From: Microbacterium paraoxydans
GTDB taxonomy: Bacteria; Actinomycetota; Actinomycetes; Actinomycetales; Microbacteriaceae
Length of the DNA stretch: 64,000 nucleotides
NCBI RefSeq assembly: GCF_019056515.1
Contig: NZ_CP064873.1
Span: 1,488,001-1,552,000, forward strand
Reading direction: 5' to 3'
Shown here: piece after piece, positions 1 through 7,084 of the stretch
Numbering within the stretch: the first letter of the stretch is position 1
Layout: each line of letters begins with the position of its first letter
Translations under genes and position numbers: made by a program
The notes under the pieces: generated by a model
Database searches by the model: none
Told to the model about the DNA's origin: nothing
The model's input: only the letters and a program-made list of their open reading frames with translations

Positions 1-281
1 TCGTGGTGCCCGGTGAGCCCCTCGTGCGCGACGGCATCGGGCACGTGCGGATGCGTGTCTTCGAGCGCGGCGTCGGCGAGACACTGAGCTGCGGGACGGG
101 TGTCGCCGCCACGGCTCTCGCTGTGCGCTACTGGGCCGGCGCACAGGCCCCCGACAACTGGCAGGTCGAGGTTCCGGGCGGCACGCTCGGAGTTCGCATG
201 TTCCCCGCCGAAGACGGGGAGCACGTCGCCCTGTCCGGGCCCGCGCAGCTCGTCTATCAGGGTGAGGTCGACCTCGTCTGA
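1..281 (+). CDS. dapF: diaminopimelate epimerase, C-terminal part
   Basis: Converts LL- to meso-diaminopimelate for lysine and peptidoglycan synthesis in the cytoplasm. Only the last ~93 codons are present because the gene runs off the left edge; the reading frame enters at base 3. The segment [11 protein letters not shown] contains the second catalytic cysteine of DapF, followed by the usual Ala-rich helix and the closing beta strands. The protein ends in DLV. It converges with the methyltransferase gene on the other strand, and both stop codons sit inside one hairpin. The order dapF, methyltransferase, hflX is common in Actinobacteria. Identification is secure despite truncation. Confidence 0.93.
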   Translation, partial: VVPGEPLVRDGIGHVRMRVFERGVGETLSCGTGVAATALAVRYWAGAQAPDNWQVEVPGGTLGVRMFPAEDGEHVALSGPAQLVYQGEVDLV

Positions 282-310
282 GGTCGCGGGGCGGACCTCT
301 CAGACGAGGT
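271..310. terminator. bidirectional hairpin between dapF and methyltransferase
   Basis: A nearly perfect inverted repeat: ACCTCGTCTGAG pairs with CTCAGACGAGGT, followed by GGTC/GACC beyond a two-base bulge, with a GC-rich loop. The stop codons of both convergent genes (279-281 and 300-302) lie within the arms, so both proteins end with the residues DLV. There is no long T run, so its termination role is inferred from position and symmetry. Confidence 0.6.
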
Positions 311-941
311 CGATGGGCTCCGTCGGCGGTGTTCCGTGCTTGCGCACCTTGAGGATGCGGTACCCCTTGCCGGTCGCCGTCCGGAAGACGCTGTAGCCGG
401 GCTGGAAGGTCGCCGCGATCCAGCGCTGCAGGGAGTCGGCGCCGAGGTTCCGCTGGACGACGAGCCACGCATCGCTGCGCTCGTCGAGCCTCGGGATCCA
501 CTTCTCGAGCAGACCGTGCAGCTCGTTCTTCCCCACCCGGATCGGGGGATTGGATCGGATCGTGCGGAAGGTCACGTCGGCGGGAACATCTTGGGGCAGT
601 GCGGCGTTGACATTGGTGAGGCCGAGGGCTGCGGCGTTGCGACGCACGAGGTCCAGAGCCCGCTCGTTCACATCGACCGCCCAGACGGTCGCGTGCGGAG
701 CGGCCAGCGCCATCGACAGGGAGATCGGCCCCCACCCGCTGCCGAGGTCGAGAAGATGACCTCCCGGTGGAACCGGAGGCATGTTGGCGAGAAGCACTGC
801 GGTGCCGGCGTCGAGTCGATCCGGGCTGAAGACGCCACCCGCGGTGGTCACTTCGAGCTCACGTCCTGCCAGGGATACGCGGATCTTGCGCAGGTTCTCG
901 GGGCTAGCCGGGGCCGCAGTGAAGTAGTGGTCGGACCCCAT
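300..941 (-). CDS. class I SAM methyltransferase, RsmC/RlmG-like
   Basis: A 213-residue protein with the SAM-binding loop DLGSGWG at residues 65-71, an acidic ribose-binding segment near WAVDVN (87-92), and the catalytic NPPI motif at 131-134. NPP(I/F) is typical of N-methyltransferases acting on guanine or glutamine, and the layout matches the catalytic half of RsmC-type 16S rRNA guanine methyltransferases. It is about half the size of E. coli RsmC, like many actinobacterial single-domain members. The ATG at 941 is chosen because a TACGCT -10 box ends six bases upstream, suggesting a leaderless message. The frame stays open far upstream, but that stretch is antisense to hflX. The exact rRNA target is unknown. 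Confidence 0.85.
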   Translation of the reverse strand: MGSDHYFTAAPASPENLRKIRVSLAGRELEVTTAGGVFSPDRLDAGTAVLLANMPPVPPGGHLLDLGSGWGPISLSMALAAPHATVWAVDVNERALDLVRRNAAALGLTNVNAALPQDVPADVTFRTIRSNPPIRVGKNELHGLLEKWIPRLDERSDAWLVVQRNLGADSLQRWIAATFQPGYSVFRTATGKGYRILKVRKHGTPPTEPIDLV

Positions 942-1007
942 ACGGTGAGCGTACCGGACGGCGCGGGCTAAGGTTAAGGCTCGCGAGGAAACCAGAGACA
1001 GGAACGG

Positions 1008-2519
1008 ATGACGGAGACGAAGACACCCTCCACCGACGACCAGACGGTCGACCGCGTGCTGGCGAACGCAGAGAAGCGCTCGGAGGTGCGGATGTTCGGC
1101 GCCGCGCAGGCGCTCCAGGACGAAGCGACGGCCGCGCACTCGACCGCAGACGGCGACCAGTGGGACCTCGAGGACCGGCATGCGCTGCGGCGTGTGGGCG
1201 GTCTGTCGACGGAGCTCGAAGACGTCACCGAGGTCGAGTATCGCCAGCTGCGGCTCGAGAACGTCGTGCTCGTCGGCGTGTATCCGCAGGGCGCCCAGGA
1301 GGACGCGGAGAACTCGTTGCGTGAGCTCGCCGCGCTCGCGGAGACGGCAGGCGCCGTCGTGCTCGACGGCGTGCTGCAGCGCCGTCCGCACCCGGACGCC
1401 GCCACCTACCTGGGACGCGGCAAAGCGCAGGAGTTGAAGGATATCGTCGCCGCCGTCGGCGCCGACACCGTGATCGCCGACACCGAGCTGGCCCCCAGCC
1501 AGCGACGTGCGCTCGAAGACGTCGTGAAGGTCAAGGTGATCGACCGGACCACCGTGATCCTCGACATCTTCAGCCAGCACGCCAAGAGCCGAGAAGGTAA
1601 GGCCCAGGTCGAGCTCGCGCAGCTCGAATACCTGCTGCCGCGCCTGCGCGGCTGGGGTGAGTCGATGAGCCGCCAAGCCGGTGGACAGGTCGGCGCCGGA
1701 GGCGCGGGCATGGGCTCGCGCGGACCCGGTGAGACGAAGATCGAGCTCGACCGCCGACGCATCCGGACGAAGATGGCGCTCCTGCGCAAGCAGATCCGCG
1801 ACTTCGCGCCCGCGCGCGAGGCGAAGCGGGCCGAACGCAAGCGCAACACCATCCCCTCCGTCGCCATCGCCGGGTACACGAACGCCGGGAAGTCGAGTCT
1901 GCTCAACGCTCTGACGAGCGCGGGCGTGCTTGTGGAGAACGCGCTGTTCGCGACCCTCGATGCGACCGTCCGTCGGTCCGAGACCGAAGACGGCCGCGTG
2001 TACACGCTCACCGACACGGTGGGATTCGTGCGCAACCTGCCGCACCAGCTCGTCGAAGCCTTCCGCTCCACGTTGGAGGAGGTCGGTGACGCGGACGTCG
2101 TGCTGCATGTGGTCGACGGCTCGCACCCCGACCCGGCCGGCCAGCTGCAGACCGTGCGCGACGTGATGGGCGATGTGGGCGTGCGCGACATGCCGGAGAT
2201 CGTCGTCTTCAACAAGGCCGACCTCATCCCCGAGGACGAGCGGCTCGTGCTGCGCGGCCTGGAGCCGCAGGCGCGCTTCGTCTCGTCACGGTCCGGCGAG
2301 GGCATCGTCGAGCTCCGCGCGGCGATCGAGGAGGCGCTGCCGAAGCCGGCCGTCGAGCTCCACGCCGTGATCCCGTACGACCGCGGTGACCTCGTCGCGG
2401 CGATCCACGAGACCGGGATGCTGCTGTCCGTCGAGCACCAGGAGGCAGGGACCGCGGTGCACGCGCACGTGTCCGAGCGTCTCGCCGCCGACCTCGCGGC
2501 CTACGTCGTCAGCGACTGA
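1008..2519 (+). CDS. hflX: GTPase HflX
   Basis: A ribosome-associated GTPase that splits stalled or heat-damaged 70S ribosomes. The 503-residue protein has the family N-terminal nucleotide-binding domain, including a Gly-rich stretch with GAGMGSRGPGETKIE, and then the G domain. The P-loop GYTNAGKS is at 289-296, followed by DTVGF (G3) and NKAD (G4). A short C-terminal domain rich in Glu and His follows. It starts with ATG 1008 behind GAGGAAAC and GACAGGAA purine tracts. It lies directly downstream of dapF and the methyltransferase, the conserved actinobacterial neighbourhood. Length and all G motifs are intact. Confidence 0.95.
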   Translation: MTETKTPSTDDQTVDRVLANAEKRSEVRMFGAAQALQDEATAAHSTADGDQWDLEDRHALRRVGGLSTELEDVTEVEYRQLRLENVVLVGVYPQGAQEDAENSLRELAALAETAGAVVLDGVLQRRPHPDAATYLGRGKAQELKDIVAAVGADTVIADTELAPSQRRALEDVVKVKVIDRTTVILDIFSQHAKSREGKAQVELAQLEYLLPRLRGWGESMSRQAGGQVGAGGAGMGSRGPGETKIELDRRRIRTKMALLRKQIRDFAPAREAKRAERKRNTIPSVAIAGYTNAGKSSLLNALTSAGVLVENALFATLDATVRRSETEDGRVYTLTDTVGFVRNLPHQLVEAFRSTLEEVGDADVVLHVVDGSHPDPAGQLQTVRDVMGDVGVRDMPEIVVFNKADLIPEDERLVLRGLEPQARFVSSRSGEGIVELRAAIEEALPKPAVELHAVIPYDRGDLVAAIHETGMLLSVEHQEAGTAVHAHVSERLAADLAAYVVSD

Positions 2520-2529
2520 CGGCGGAGGC

Positions 2530-3195
2530 TCAGCGAGCGAGGAAGCGCGCCTCGACGGTCGCCGTCATGACGATGTCCTGCGGCTCGTACTCCATGGCCG
2601 GCGAGGTGTCGGCCGCGAAAGCGACGGCACCGCGCGCCTTCCCCAGCGGTGTGCCGGGCGTCGGCGCCGTGGCGGAGAGCAGGCCGGTATCGGCGATCTC
2701 CATAGGAGCCACGTCGGCGAGGCCGAGCGCGGCGGCGTAGGCCTCGGCTCTCGTCACGGCCACGTGGACGGCCTGCGTGGCCACCTCTCGTTCCACGCGA
2801 ACGCGGGTCTCGGGGGTGAGGTGCCAGTCGACACCGCCGACCTCGACACCATCCCAGGCGGAGATGTCGGAGATCCAGACCGACAGTTCCGACGCCTCGG
2901 CGAAGGTCGCGGTGACGTCGATGCTCGCGTAGTAGACCGGGGCGAGACGCTTCCCGTCGGCGTTCCACGGGCGCTCCGCACGGACCGAGAGGCGGGTGCT
3001 GCTCCAGTCGAGAGCGGAGCCGGCTTCCACGCGGCCCACGATGCTGGTCCGCACGGGCTCGGCCAGGCGCATCACATGGTCGACGACCGCGGCGCGGTCC
3101 GGCCCTTCCGCGCGGACCGCGACGCGGACGGTGGCGCGCTCCGGAGCCAGACGGGCCTCGTGCTCGCCGCGGACGGTGACAGTCACATCGCTCAT
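2530..3195 (-). CDS. SIMPL domain protein (DUF541)
   Basis: A 221-residue protein with the SIMPL/DUF541 layout: an N-terminal strand MSDVTVTVRGE, repeated VRAEG-type strands, and a C-terminal half with DIVMTATVEARFLAR. The family includes outer-membrane or periplasmic proteins such as E. coli YggE, linked to oxidative stress, and the signalling protein SIMPL. No signal peptide or membrane segment is visible here, so this copy is probably cytoplasmic; its biochemical role is not established. A TAGAGT -10 box at 3203-3208 ends seven bases before the ATG, indicating a leaderless transcript. It converges with hflX, with only ten bases between the genes. Confidence 0.8.
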   Translation of the reverse strand: MSDVTVTVRGEHEARLAPERATVRVAVRAEGPDRAAVVDHVMRLAEPVRTSIVGRVEAGSALDWSSTRLSVRAERPWNADGKRLAPVYYASIDVTATFAEASELSVWISDISAWDGVEVGGVDWHLTPETRVRVEREVATQAVHVAVTRAEAYAAALGLADVAPMEIADTGLLSATAPTPGTPLGKARGAVAFAADTSPAMEYEPQDIVMTATVEARFLAR

Positions 3196-3337
3196 GGCGC
3201 CGACTCTACGCGACCTCCGCCGGCGGCGTGGAATGGCGACGCGGGCGGGAACGTTGTATCCTGTGATGCTCGGGTGTTCGTCGTCCGAGGCTGACAATTC
3301 CACAGTGTGACAGCGGCTCCTTCGAGAGAAGGACCAC

Positions 3338-3707
3338 GGGGCTGATCGGTTTCGACAGCGCCTGTGAATCCACGAGAAGCGGGCCGAGGATGCAGAGTTA
3401 TCTCGTAAACGCTCTCTGCAAAACAATAGTTGCCGAATCCAAGCGCAACGACTTCGCCCTCGCTGCCTAAGCGAGCCCGATAGTCCGTCAGACCGTATGT
3501 GATTCCGATACGGATCCTGGCGTCATCTAGGAATCTTGCTGCGTGACGGCGTCTGGACGTCACGTGGGACTCTTCCCAGGCTGGGCTCGTCGACTTAGGT
3601 GTCTGTGACAAAGGTCGGAGCCGAGCAGAACGCTTCCACAGACTGCGCCCGGAGAAGGCGTGGAGACTCAGCGTTGGACGGGGGTTCGATTCCCCCCAGC
3701 TCCACCA
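3338..3707 (+). ncRNA. ssrA: transfer-messenger RNA (tmRNA)
   Basis: This RNA rescues stalled ribosomes by acting as tRNA-Ala and then as a short message. The 5' end GGGGCTGATCGGTTTCGAC and the 3' end GGTTCGATTCCCCCCAGCTCC-ACCA (split here for length) form the tRNA-like domain. The 7-bp acceptor stem has a G-U pair at position 3, the alanine identity element. The T arm and encoded CCA are intact. A 12-residue tag frame lies inside. An integrated element starts immediately downstream and uses the 3' end of this gene as its attachment site. The copy is complete, so function should be retained. Confidence 0.96.
3433..3471 (+). other. tmRNA tag peptide reading frame
   Basis: The resume codon GCC at 3433 follows TAGTT, analogous to TAGTC before the E. 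coli resume codon. Translation gives AESKRNDFALAA and then TAA. The C-terminal ALAA is the degradation signal read by ClpXP-type proteases; the preceding residues are of the actinobacterial type. One further alanine comes from the charged tmRNA itself. Confidence 0.9.
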
Positions 3708-3741
3708 GGTCGCTGTCGCACAGAACGAGGCCCGCCTCCCT
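3684..3741 (+). repeat. left attachment site (58-bp direct repeat, copy 1)
   Basis: This covers the last 24 bases of ssrA, from GTTCGATT through CCA, plus 34 bases downstream, ending inside the left arm of the ssrA terminator. An identical 58-bp copy is at 7963-8020. Tyrosine recombinases commonly integrate at the 3' end of tmRNA and tRNA genes and regenerate the RNA end, which is what is seen here. Confidence 0.9.
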
Positions 3742-3770
3742 AGTAACCACTAGGGAGGCGGGTCTTTTTT
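3731..3770 (+). terminator. ssrA terminator (element-supplied right arm)
   Basis: A perfect 14-bp stem (3731-3744 with 3749-3762) with an AACC loop is followed by TCTTTTTT, making it a classic intrinsic terminator. The left arm up to 3741 belongs to the attachment repeat. The right arm and T run lie inside the element, so the integrated DNA completes the tmRNA terminator. Confidence 0.9.
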
Positions 3771-3787
3771 GCGTTGTGGATTACTCG

Positions 3788-4111
3788 TCAGGCGGCGATG
3801 CCTGCCCACACTTTGCCCACATCTGCTGCCGTCGCTCGCTCGTCGAGCCGGTTCGCGACGTCGTCGAGGTCGTCGTCGAATAGATCGGCGTAGGTGTCGA
3901 GGGTCATCGCGGCGGACTTGTGGCCGCGCATGCGCTGCACGGCCTTGACGTGGGGGCCTGAGCTGATGGTGAGGGAGGCCGCGGTGTGGCGGAGGTCGTG
4001 CGGGGTGAGCCGCTCGATGCGGGCTTCCTCGGTCGCGCGTGCGAACCAGGACCCGCGCCCTCGCCTTGGGTGACTACCGCTACCAGAAACTCGCGAAGGC
4101 CGGCGCGACAC
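3788..4111 (-). pseudogene. tyrosine-type integrase, C-terminal fragment
   Basis: The last ~85 codons match the C-terminal catalytic region of phage-type tyrosine recombinases. LTPHDLRHTAAS carries the second catalytic Arg of the HxxR box, GHKSAAMTLDTYADLF carries the His/Lys region and the nucleophile Tyr, and a DDDLDDVA tail follows. Intact relatives are about 350-400 residues, so the SAM-like arm domain and the first catalytic Arg are missing. Convincing homology begins near 4060; the frame remains open to 4111 only because it runs over the next, opposite-strand gene. It sits next to the left attachment site and faces it, the usual position for the element's own integrase. It cannot be active alone. 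Confidence 0.85.
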
Positions 4112-4410
4112 CGGGCGAGATCGCTGACCAGCTCGGCCTCAACCCGGAGATCCCGCCTATGCCCGCGCCGAAGAAGCGACCGCAGGTGCCCGTGCAGGCT
4201 GCGCCTGTTGAGCCTGGCACTGTCCTACGACCGATCGAGCCTGCTCGGGAGCAGCCGAAGCCGGCCGCGCCCTCGAAGTGGGCGGTGCGACACGCATGGG
4301 TCGCGTTCGCCCCTGATGGCACGATGCACGGACCGTTCGACGGCCACAGCACAGCGATGGCGTTCGTCGGTGACCAGCTCAAGCCGGCACGGAAGCCAGA
4401 GCCGCACTGA
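4039..4410 (+). CDS. small HTH-like protein of unknown function
   Basis: A 123-residue reading frame if read from GTG 4039; TTG 4066 is an alternative start. It contains DYRYQKLAKAGATPGEIAD, which looks like a helix-turn-helix, then a Pro-rich linker (about 38-78), then a small compact domain with WVAFAPDGTMHGPFDGH. The N-terminal end overlaps the broken end of the integrase on the other strand, so a longer original N-terminus may have been lost in the same event. The next small HTH gene follows 20 bases later on the same strand. I do not recognise a named family. Confidence 0.5.
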   Translation: MRTRTRALALGDYRYQKLAKAGATPGEIADQLGLNPEIPPMPAPKKRPQVPVQAAPVEPGTVLRPIEPAREQPKPAAPSKWAVRHAWVAFAPDGTMHGPFDGHSTAMAFVGDQLKPARKPEPH

Positions 4411-4430
4411 CCCTCAAGAAGCGACGGCCG

Positions 4431-4592
4431 ATGAGCGACGTTGACATCGCGCAAATGCGCCTGCTCCACGATCAAGGCGAAACGGACGGCATGATCGCGC
4501 GCCAGATGGGCAGGTCACAGCCGCTTACCTCCAGCTGGCGTCGCCGGCTGGGCCTGCCTGCTAAAGGGAGCTTCCAGCGAGGAGAGTCGTGA
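4431..4592 (+). CDS. 53-residue helix-turn-helix protein
   Basis: Starts ATG 4431 and ends TGA 4590-4592. The segment DIAQMRLLHDQGETDGMIA, followed by RQMGRSQPLTSSWRRRLGL, fits a homeodomain-like or GcrA/HTH_23-type helix-turn-helix: a first helix, a G-rich turn and a basic recognition helix. It is almost nothing but the DNA-binding unit. The preceding gene has a similar N-terminal HTH, so the two may be related recognition modules from a phage-type gene set. No good ribosome binding site is visible beyond AAGAAGCGACGG. Function is unknown. Confidence 0.5.
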   Translation: MSDVDIAQMRLLHDQGETDGMIARQMGRSQPLTSSWRRRLGLPAKGSFQRGES

Positions 4593-4612
4593 TGGGCGGG
4601 CAGATGCGGGGA

Positions 4613-4870
4613 CTAGCGTTCCCAAGGGCGGTCGTCGGGATCGAACACCGGGATTCCGCCGCCGCTGATCTCGGCTTCGCCGTCGCCCTCTAAGGCGAGG
4701 ATGCGTCTCTCAAGCTGCACGACTGCCCCGACGAGAGCGACACTCATGTCCATCGGCCCCACAAGACCGTCGGTGGTCGACTCCCGGATGTTCTCGACCA
4801 GCCCTCGGGTGATGCTTGCGTTTTCCGGCAACTGGTCAAGGAGCTGTTGCCACGGGTTTTCGTTCGTCAT
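4613..4870 (-). CDS. hypothetical protein, 85 residues
   Basis: A soluble, acidic protein with an N-terminal helical part (MTNENPWQQLLDQLPENA...), a central helix with VALVGAVVQLERRILALEG that could form a short coiled coil, and a Gly/Asp-rich tail ending DPDDRPWER. No signal peptide, transmembrane segment or known motif is visible. It is divergent from the zinc-ribbon pseudogene, with 26 bases between the two start codons, so the pair probably shared a promoter region. Codon use is normal for the element. I cannot assign a function. Confidence 0.6.
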   Translation of the reverse strand: MTNENPWQQLLDQLPENASITRGLVENIRESTTDGLVGPMDMSVALVGAVVQLERRILALEGDGEAEISGGGIPVFDPDDRPWER

Positions 4871-4896
4871 GCGTGCACTGTAGCGGTAGCGACGAG

Positions 4897-5540
4897 ATGA
4901 GCGCCATGGTTCCGCTCGACGCTATCGACCCGGACGCCGCCTACCGCGAATGGGCCGACCGATTCCTCTGGCACATTGACCAGTTGCCCGCCCTCGCCGA
5001 AACCACCGGCACGATGGCGCTGGCCGTCCGCGGTGTGCGCGCCTCGCAGCTGACCGAGCGCATCGCTGGCGGCGGGTTCTACGACAACGTCCCGCTCGTC
5101 GGTGGACCCGAGTCCCGCAAAGCTCGCGCCGTGTGGGACGCGCTCCGCGTTTACCTCGTCGTCGCCTCGACTCGACTCGGCTCGGGCTTGAGGCGCCGGG
5201 GCTGCCCGCCGGGCTGCCCGGCGACGTCGAGCTCGCCCGCGAGTGGGCCTTCGCCGCGAACGCGTGGCTCTCCGACGTCGTCTACGAGATCCCACCCAGG
5301 CCCGACCTAGACGAGCTCGAGGAGCAGCTCTTCCGCCTCATCCGCCGCGCTCGCAGCAGTCTCGACATGCACACGACCCGTCGCGCTCGCCCAGAGCTCT
5401 GCACCCGTTGCGGCGAGGTCGGCGTCACCGTCGACTGGATCGACGGACCCGACGGACAAGCCCGCCTACCCAGGGTCTGCCTCGTCTGCCGCGCACTTAC
5501 ACACCTGCGGCTGGCAGCGCGGGTGGCTGACGAGAGAATG
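4897..5540 (+). pseudogene. zinc-ribbon protein, frameshifted
   Basis: The first frame, from ATG 4897, codes for a helical N-terminal domain up to VYLVVASTRLG. A tandem copy of TCGAC at 5167-5171 and 5172-5176 then shifts the frame. Removing one copy joins it to RLGLEAPGLPAGLPGDVELA and onward. The second part contains CTRCGEVGVTVDW and then CLVC, a Cys4 zinc-ribbon with a 20-residue gap between the pairs. The N-terminal frame stops at 5310. The C-terminal frame stays open well past the coding-looking part, which ends near 5540, so its native stop may also be lost. Homologues with this layout occur as accessory genes on actinobacterial phage-like elements (recalled, not searched). Confidence 0.7.
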
Positions 5541-5548
5541 GATGCTGA

Positions 5549-6013
5549 TCACTCGGTGGAATGTGCACCTACTGCTTCTGCCCGGTTCCGTCGGTATGAG
5601 GCTTCCACCTCCAACGGCGAGAAGCCTCCTCGGAACCAGGCTCCAAGGAGCGGAGGGACCGCGGCCTTCGCGATTGGGCGCAGGCGCATGTCCGAGCTGC
5701 AAGCGTCGCTGAAGGCGGCCTCCAGCATGGCAGCGACAGGTTGCTCCCTCAACGCCAACAGCAACTCGAGCGAGGTCATGGCATCCTGCGCGTCCACTTC
5801 GAGTTGCTCACGCGTCTCACCGTTCGAGCTTGGAAGGACGGTCGCCAGCTTCGTCAATGCGTGTACGACGTCCTTGATGGCGGCGGCCTTCGCCTGTTCC
5901 ACGCGGCGCCGCTCCGCCCGACCTTCCGTGAACCACTCCCGGACCCAGGGCAGGACCGCGCTGCCGACGAGAGCGATCACTGCTCCTAGAACTACCGCCC
6001 ACCCGCTATCCAT
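5549..6013 (-). CDS. single-pass membrane protein, unknown function
   Basis: About 154 residues. The N-terminus GWAVVLGAVIALVGSAVL is a transmembrane helix with almost no residues before it. A basic, charged juxtamembrane helix (EGRAERRRVEQAKAAA) and a largely helical cytoplasmic domain follow. The ATG at 6013 is chosen; an in-frame GTG at 6022 would add three residues. No cleavage site is seen, so it is probably a membrane anchor with the C-terminus inside. It is adjacent to, and convergent with, the broken zinc-ribbon gene. The architecture matches the second membrane protein of this element (6337-6843), although the two sequences are not clearly homologous. Confidence 0.65.
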   Translation of the reverse strand: MDSGWAVVLGAVIALVGSAVLPWVREWFTEGRAERRRVEQAKAAAIKDVVHALTKLATVLPSSNGETREQLEVDAQDAMTSLELLLALREQPVAAMLEAAFSDACSSDMRLRPIAKAAVPPLLGAWFRGGFSPLEVEASYRRNRAEAVGAHSTE

Positions 6014-6059
6014 GGACCGCACTCTATCGGCCGTGCGATAGGAGCGGAGTAATTGATCT

Positions 6060-6380
6060 ATGTCGCCCCTTGCCTACCGCGAAGCCGCCCGCCGCGTCCG
6101 CCGATCCGTCCGCACGATCAATCGATGGCGCAAGGCAGGCATGCACATGACATGGGAGAACCAGAACCAGTACGGGCAGGGTGTCCGCGTCGTCGAAGAA
6201 GACGTCCTCCTGGCGCACTGGCGCGATCGCCTCGACGCGAACCCCGCCCACCAGTGGCGCCTACGCCGCACATTGGCCACCCACAGAGGCCAATCGGCCG
6301 CCATCGCGACGGGCGACGGCGGCCGCGAGCCGCGGGCTAAAGCGGCCTCGCCACCGGCGGAGCTTCCCCGACGTTCTTAG
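6060..6380 (+). CDS. MerR/excisionase-like HTH protein
   Basis: A 106-residue protein starting SPLAYREAARRVRRSVRTIN, an HTH of the type found in excisionases and MerR-like proteins, in which the second helix binds DNA. The motif RWRKAGMHMTWENQNQYGQ looks like the wing, and a charged helix (EEDVLLAHWRDRL) follows. The Ala/Pro-rich C-terminus overlaps the end of the opposite-strand gene by 44 bases. A recombination directionality factor is possible given the element context but unproven, because many phage-type small regulators look alike. The start is ATG 6060; no strong Shine-Dalgarno is visible (GGAGCGG lies ~15 bases upstream). Confidence 0.6.
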   Translation: MSPLAYREAARRVRRSVRTINRWRKAGMHMTWENQNQYGQGVRVVEEDVLLAHWRDRLDANPAHQWRLRRTLATHRGQSAAIATGDGGREPRAKAASPPAELPRRS

Positions 6381-6843
6381 AACCGAGCTCCTTGCCAACG
6401 GTGATCAGGAACTGCCAGCGACCCTTCCTCATTGCAACGTCACGTGCGTCAGTCCGGTCCTCGACGAACGCGAGAGTCGCGCCCATCCAGTCCTGACCAG
6501 CTGCGTTGACTGCTTTCGGGCCCAGGATGGATACTGCATCCAGTGAGCGATCGCTCGCCTCGTGCCAGGCAAGTACCTTCGCCTTCAGTTCCTTCGCGTT
6601 TTCCTCATTGGGCTCGGTCCGCACGATGCGCGCGATGAGGGACATATCGGTCATGAAGTCGAGGTAGGCCTCGAACCGTCGTTCGCGCAGCCACTTCCGA
6701 TGCTCACGAACCGACTGGATCCACACGCCGATCAGTCCGCCCGACACCGTGAGCACAGCGGCCCCGAAGGCGCCAACGAGGAGAGCGAACAACGGATTCA
6801 CCGGTGAGGTGCTCGCAGCTGCGGCTCCCATCTGAATGTCCAT
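6337..6843 (-). CDS. single-pass membrane protein, unknown function
   Basis: A 168-residue protein. The hydrophobic segment PLFALLVGAFGAAVLTVSG, with GLIGVWI following, spans residues ~17-43 and is one long or two short membrane passes. A strongly basic patch (REHRKWLRERR) and a helical cytoplasmic domain of about 110 residues follow. There is no enzyme motif. The layout (N-terminal anchor, basic patch, helical domain) repeats that of the gene at 5549-6013, and both point the same way. Such small anchored helical proteins are frequent cargo of integrated elements. A second in-frame ATG lies four codons in. Confidence 0.65.
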   Translation of the reverse strand: MDIQMGAAAASTSPVNPLFALLVGAFGAAVLTVSGGLIGVWIQSVREHRKWLRERRFEAYLDFMTDMSLIARIVRTEPNEENAKELKAKVLAWHEASDRSLDAVSILGPKAVNAAGQDWMGATLAFVEDRTDARDVAMRKGRWQFLITVGKELGSKNVGEAPPVARPL

Positions 6844-6888
6844 GCGTTGAGGCTATCCACCACACCGATGAGTCGCGAAAAGGTCGAG

Positions 6889-6919
6889 TTGACAGCCGAG
6901 TGATATCAGACCATAGATT
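6889..6919 (+). promoter_or_regulatory. consensus-type promoter in the element
   Basis: A perfect TTGACA at 6889-6894 is followed by CATAGA (17-base spacing) or TAGATT (19-base spacing). It lies upstream of the hairpin at 6960-6995 and the GTG at 7085 and points right. A perfect -35 box is unusual in this window. Start-site position is inferred only. Confidence 0.5.
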
Positions 6920-6959
6920 GATGCTTGTACCGGTCTCGCCCCCCCGGAGATCAGGCGTC

Positions 6960-6995
6960 GAGAGCCCCGCGAAGCACACCAGCTCCGGGGCTCTC
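6960..6995. other. inverted repeat downstream of the element promoter
   Basis: GAGAGCCCCG (6960-6969) and CGGGGCTCTC (6986-6995) form a perfect 10-bp stem with a 16-base loop. It lies about 45-75 bases after the likely transcription start. There is no T run. It may be an attenuator, part of a short RNA, or a weak terminator. Confidence 0.4.
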
Positions 6996-7084
6996 GTGCT
7001 CCCACCAGAACGGCCCCGACGCGCGCTACCAACACACGCCGGGACCTAACCCCCACCATCGAAGCGACTCGATTGGAGGGCTAC

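Noticed and set aside
942..2126. N-terminal extension of the methyltransferase frame up to 2126
   Set aside because: The extra 395 codons are antisense to hflX; the family start and a -10 box place the true start at 941.
5140..5320. Programmed ribosomal frameshifting in the zinc-ribbon gene
   Set aside because: There is no slippery heptamer; a simple 5-bp tandem duplication explains the frame change completely.
5541..6041. Extension of the zinc-ribbon frame to the stop at 6041
   Set aside because: This part is antisense to a membrane-protein gene and has Ser/Thr/Arg-rich shadow composition.
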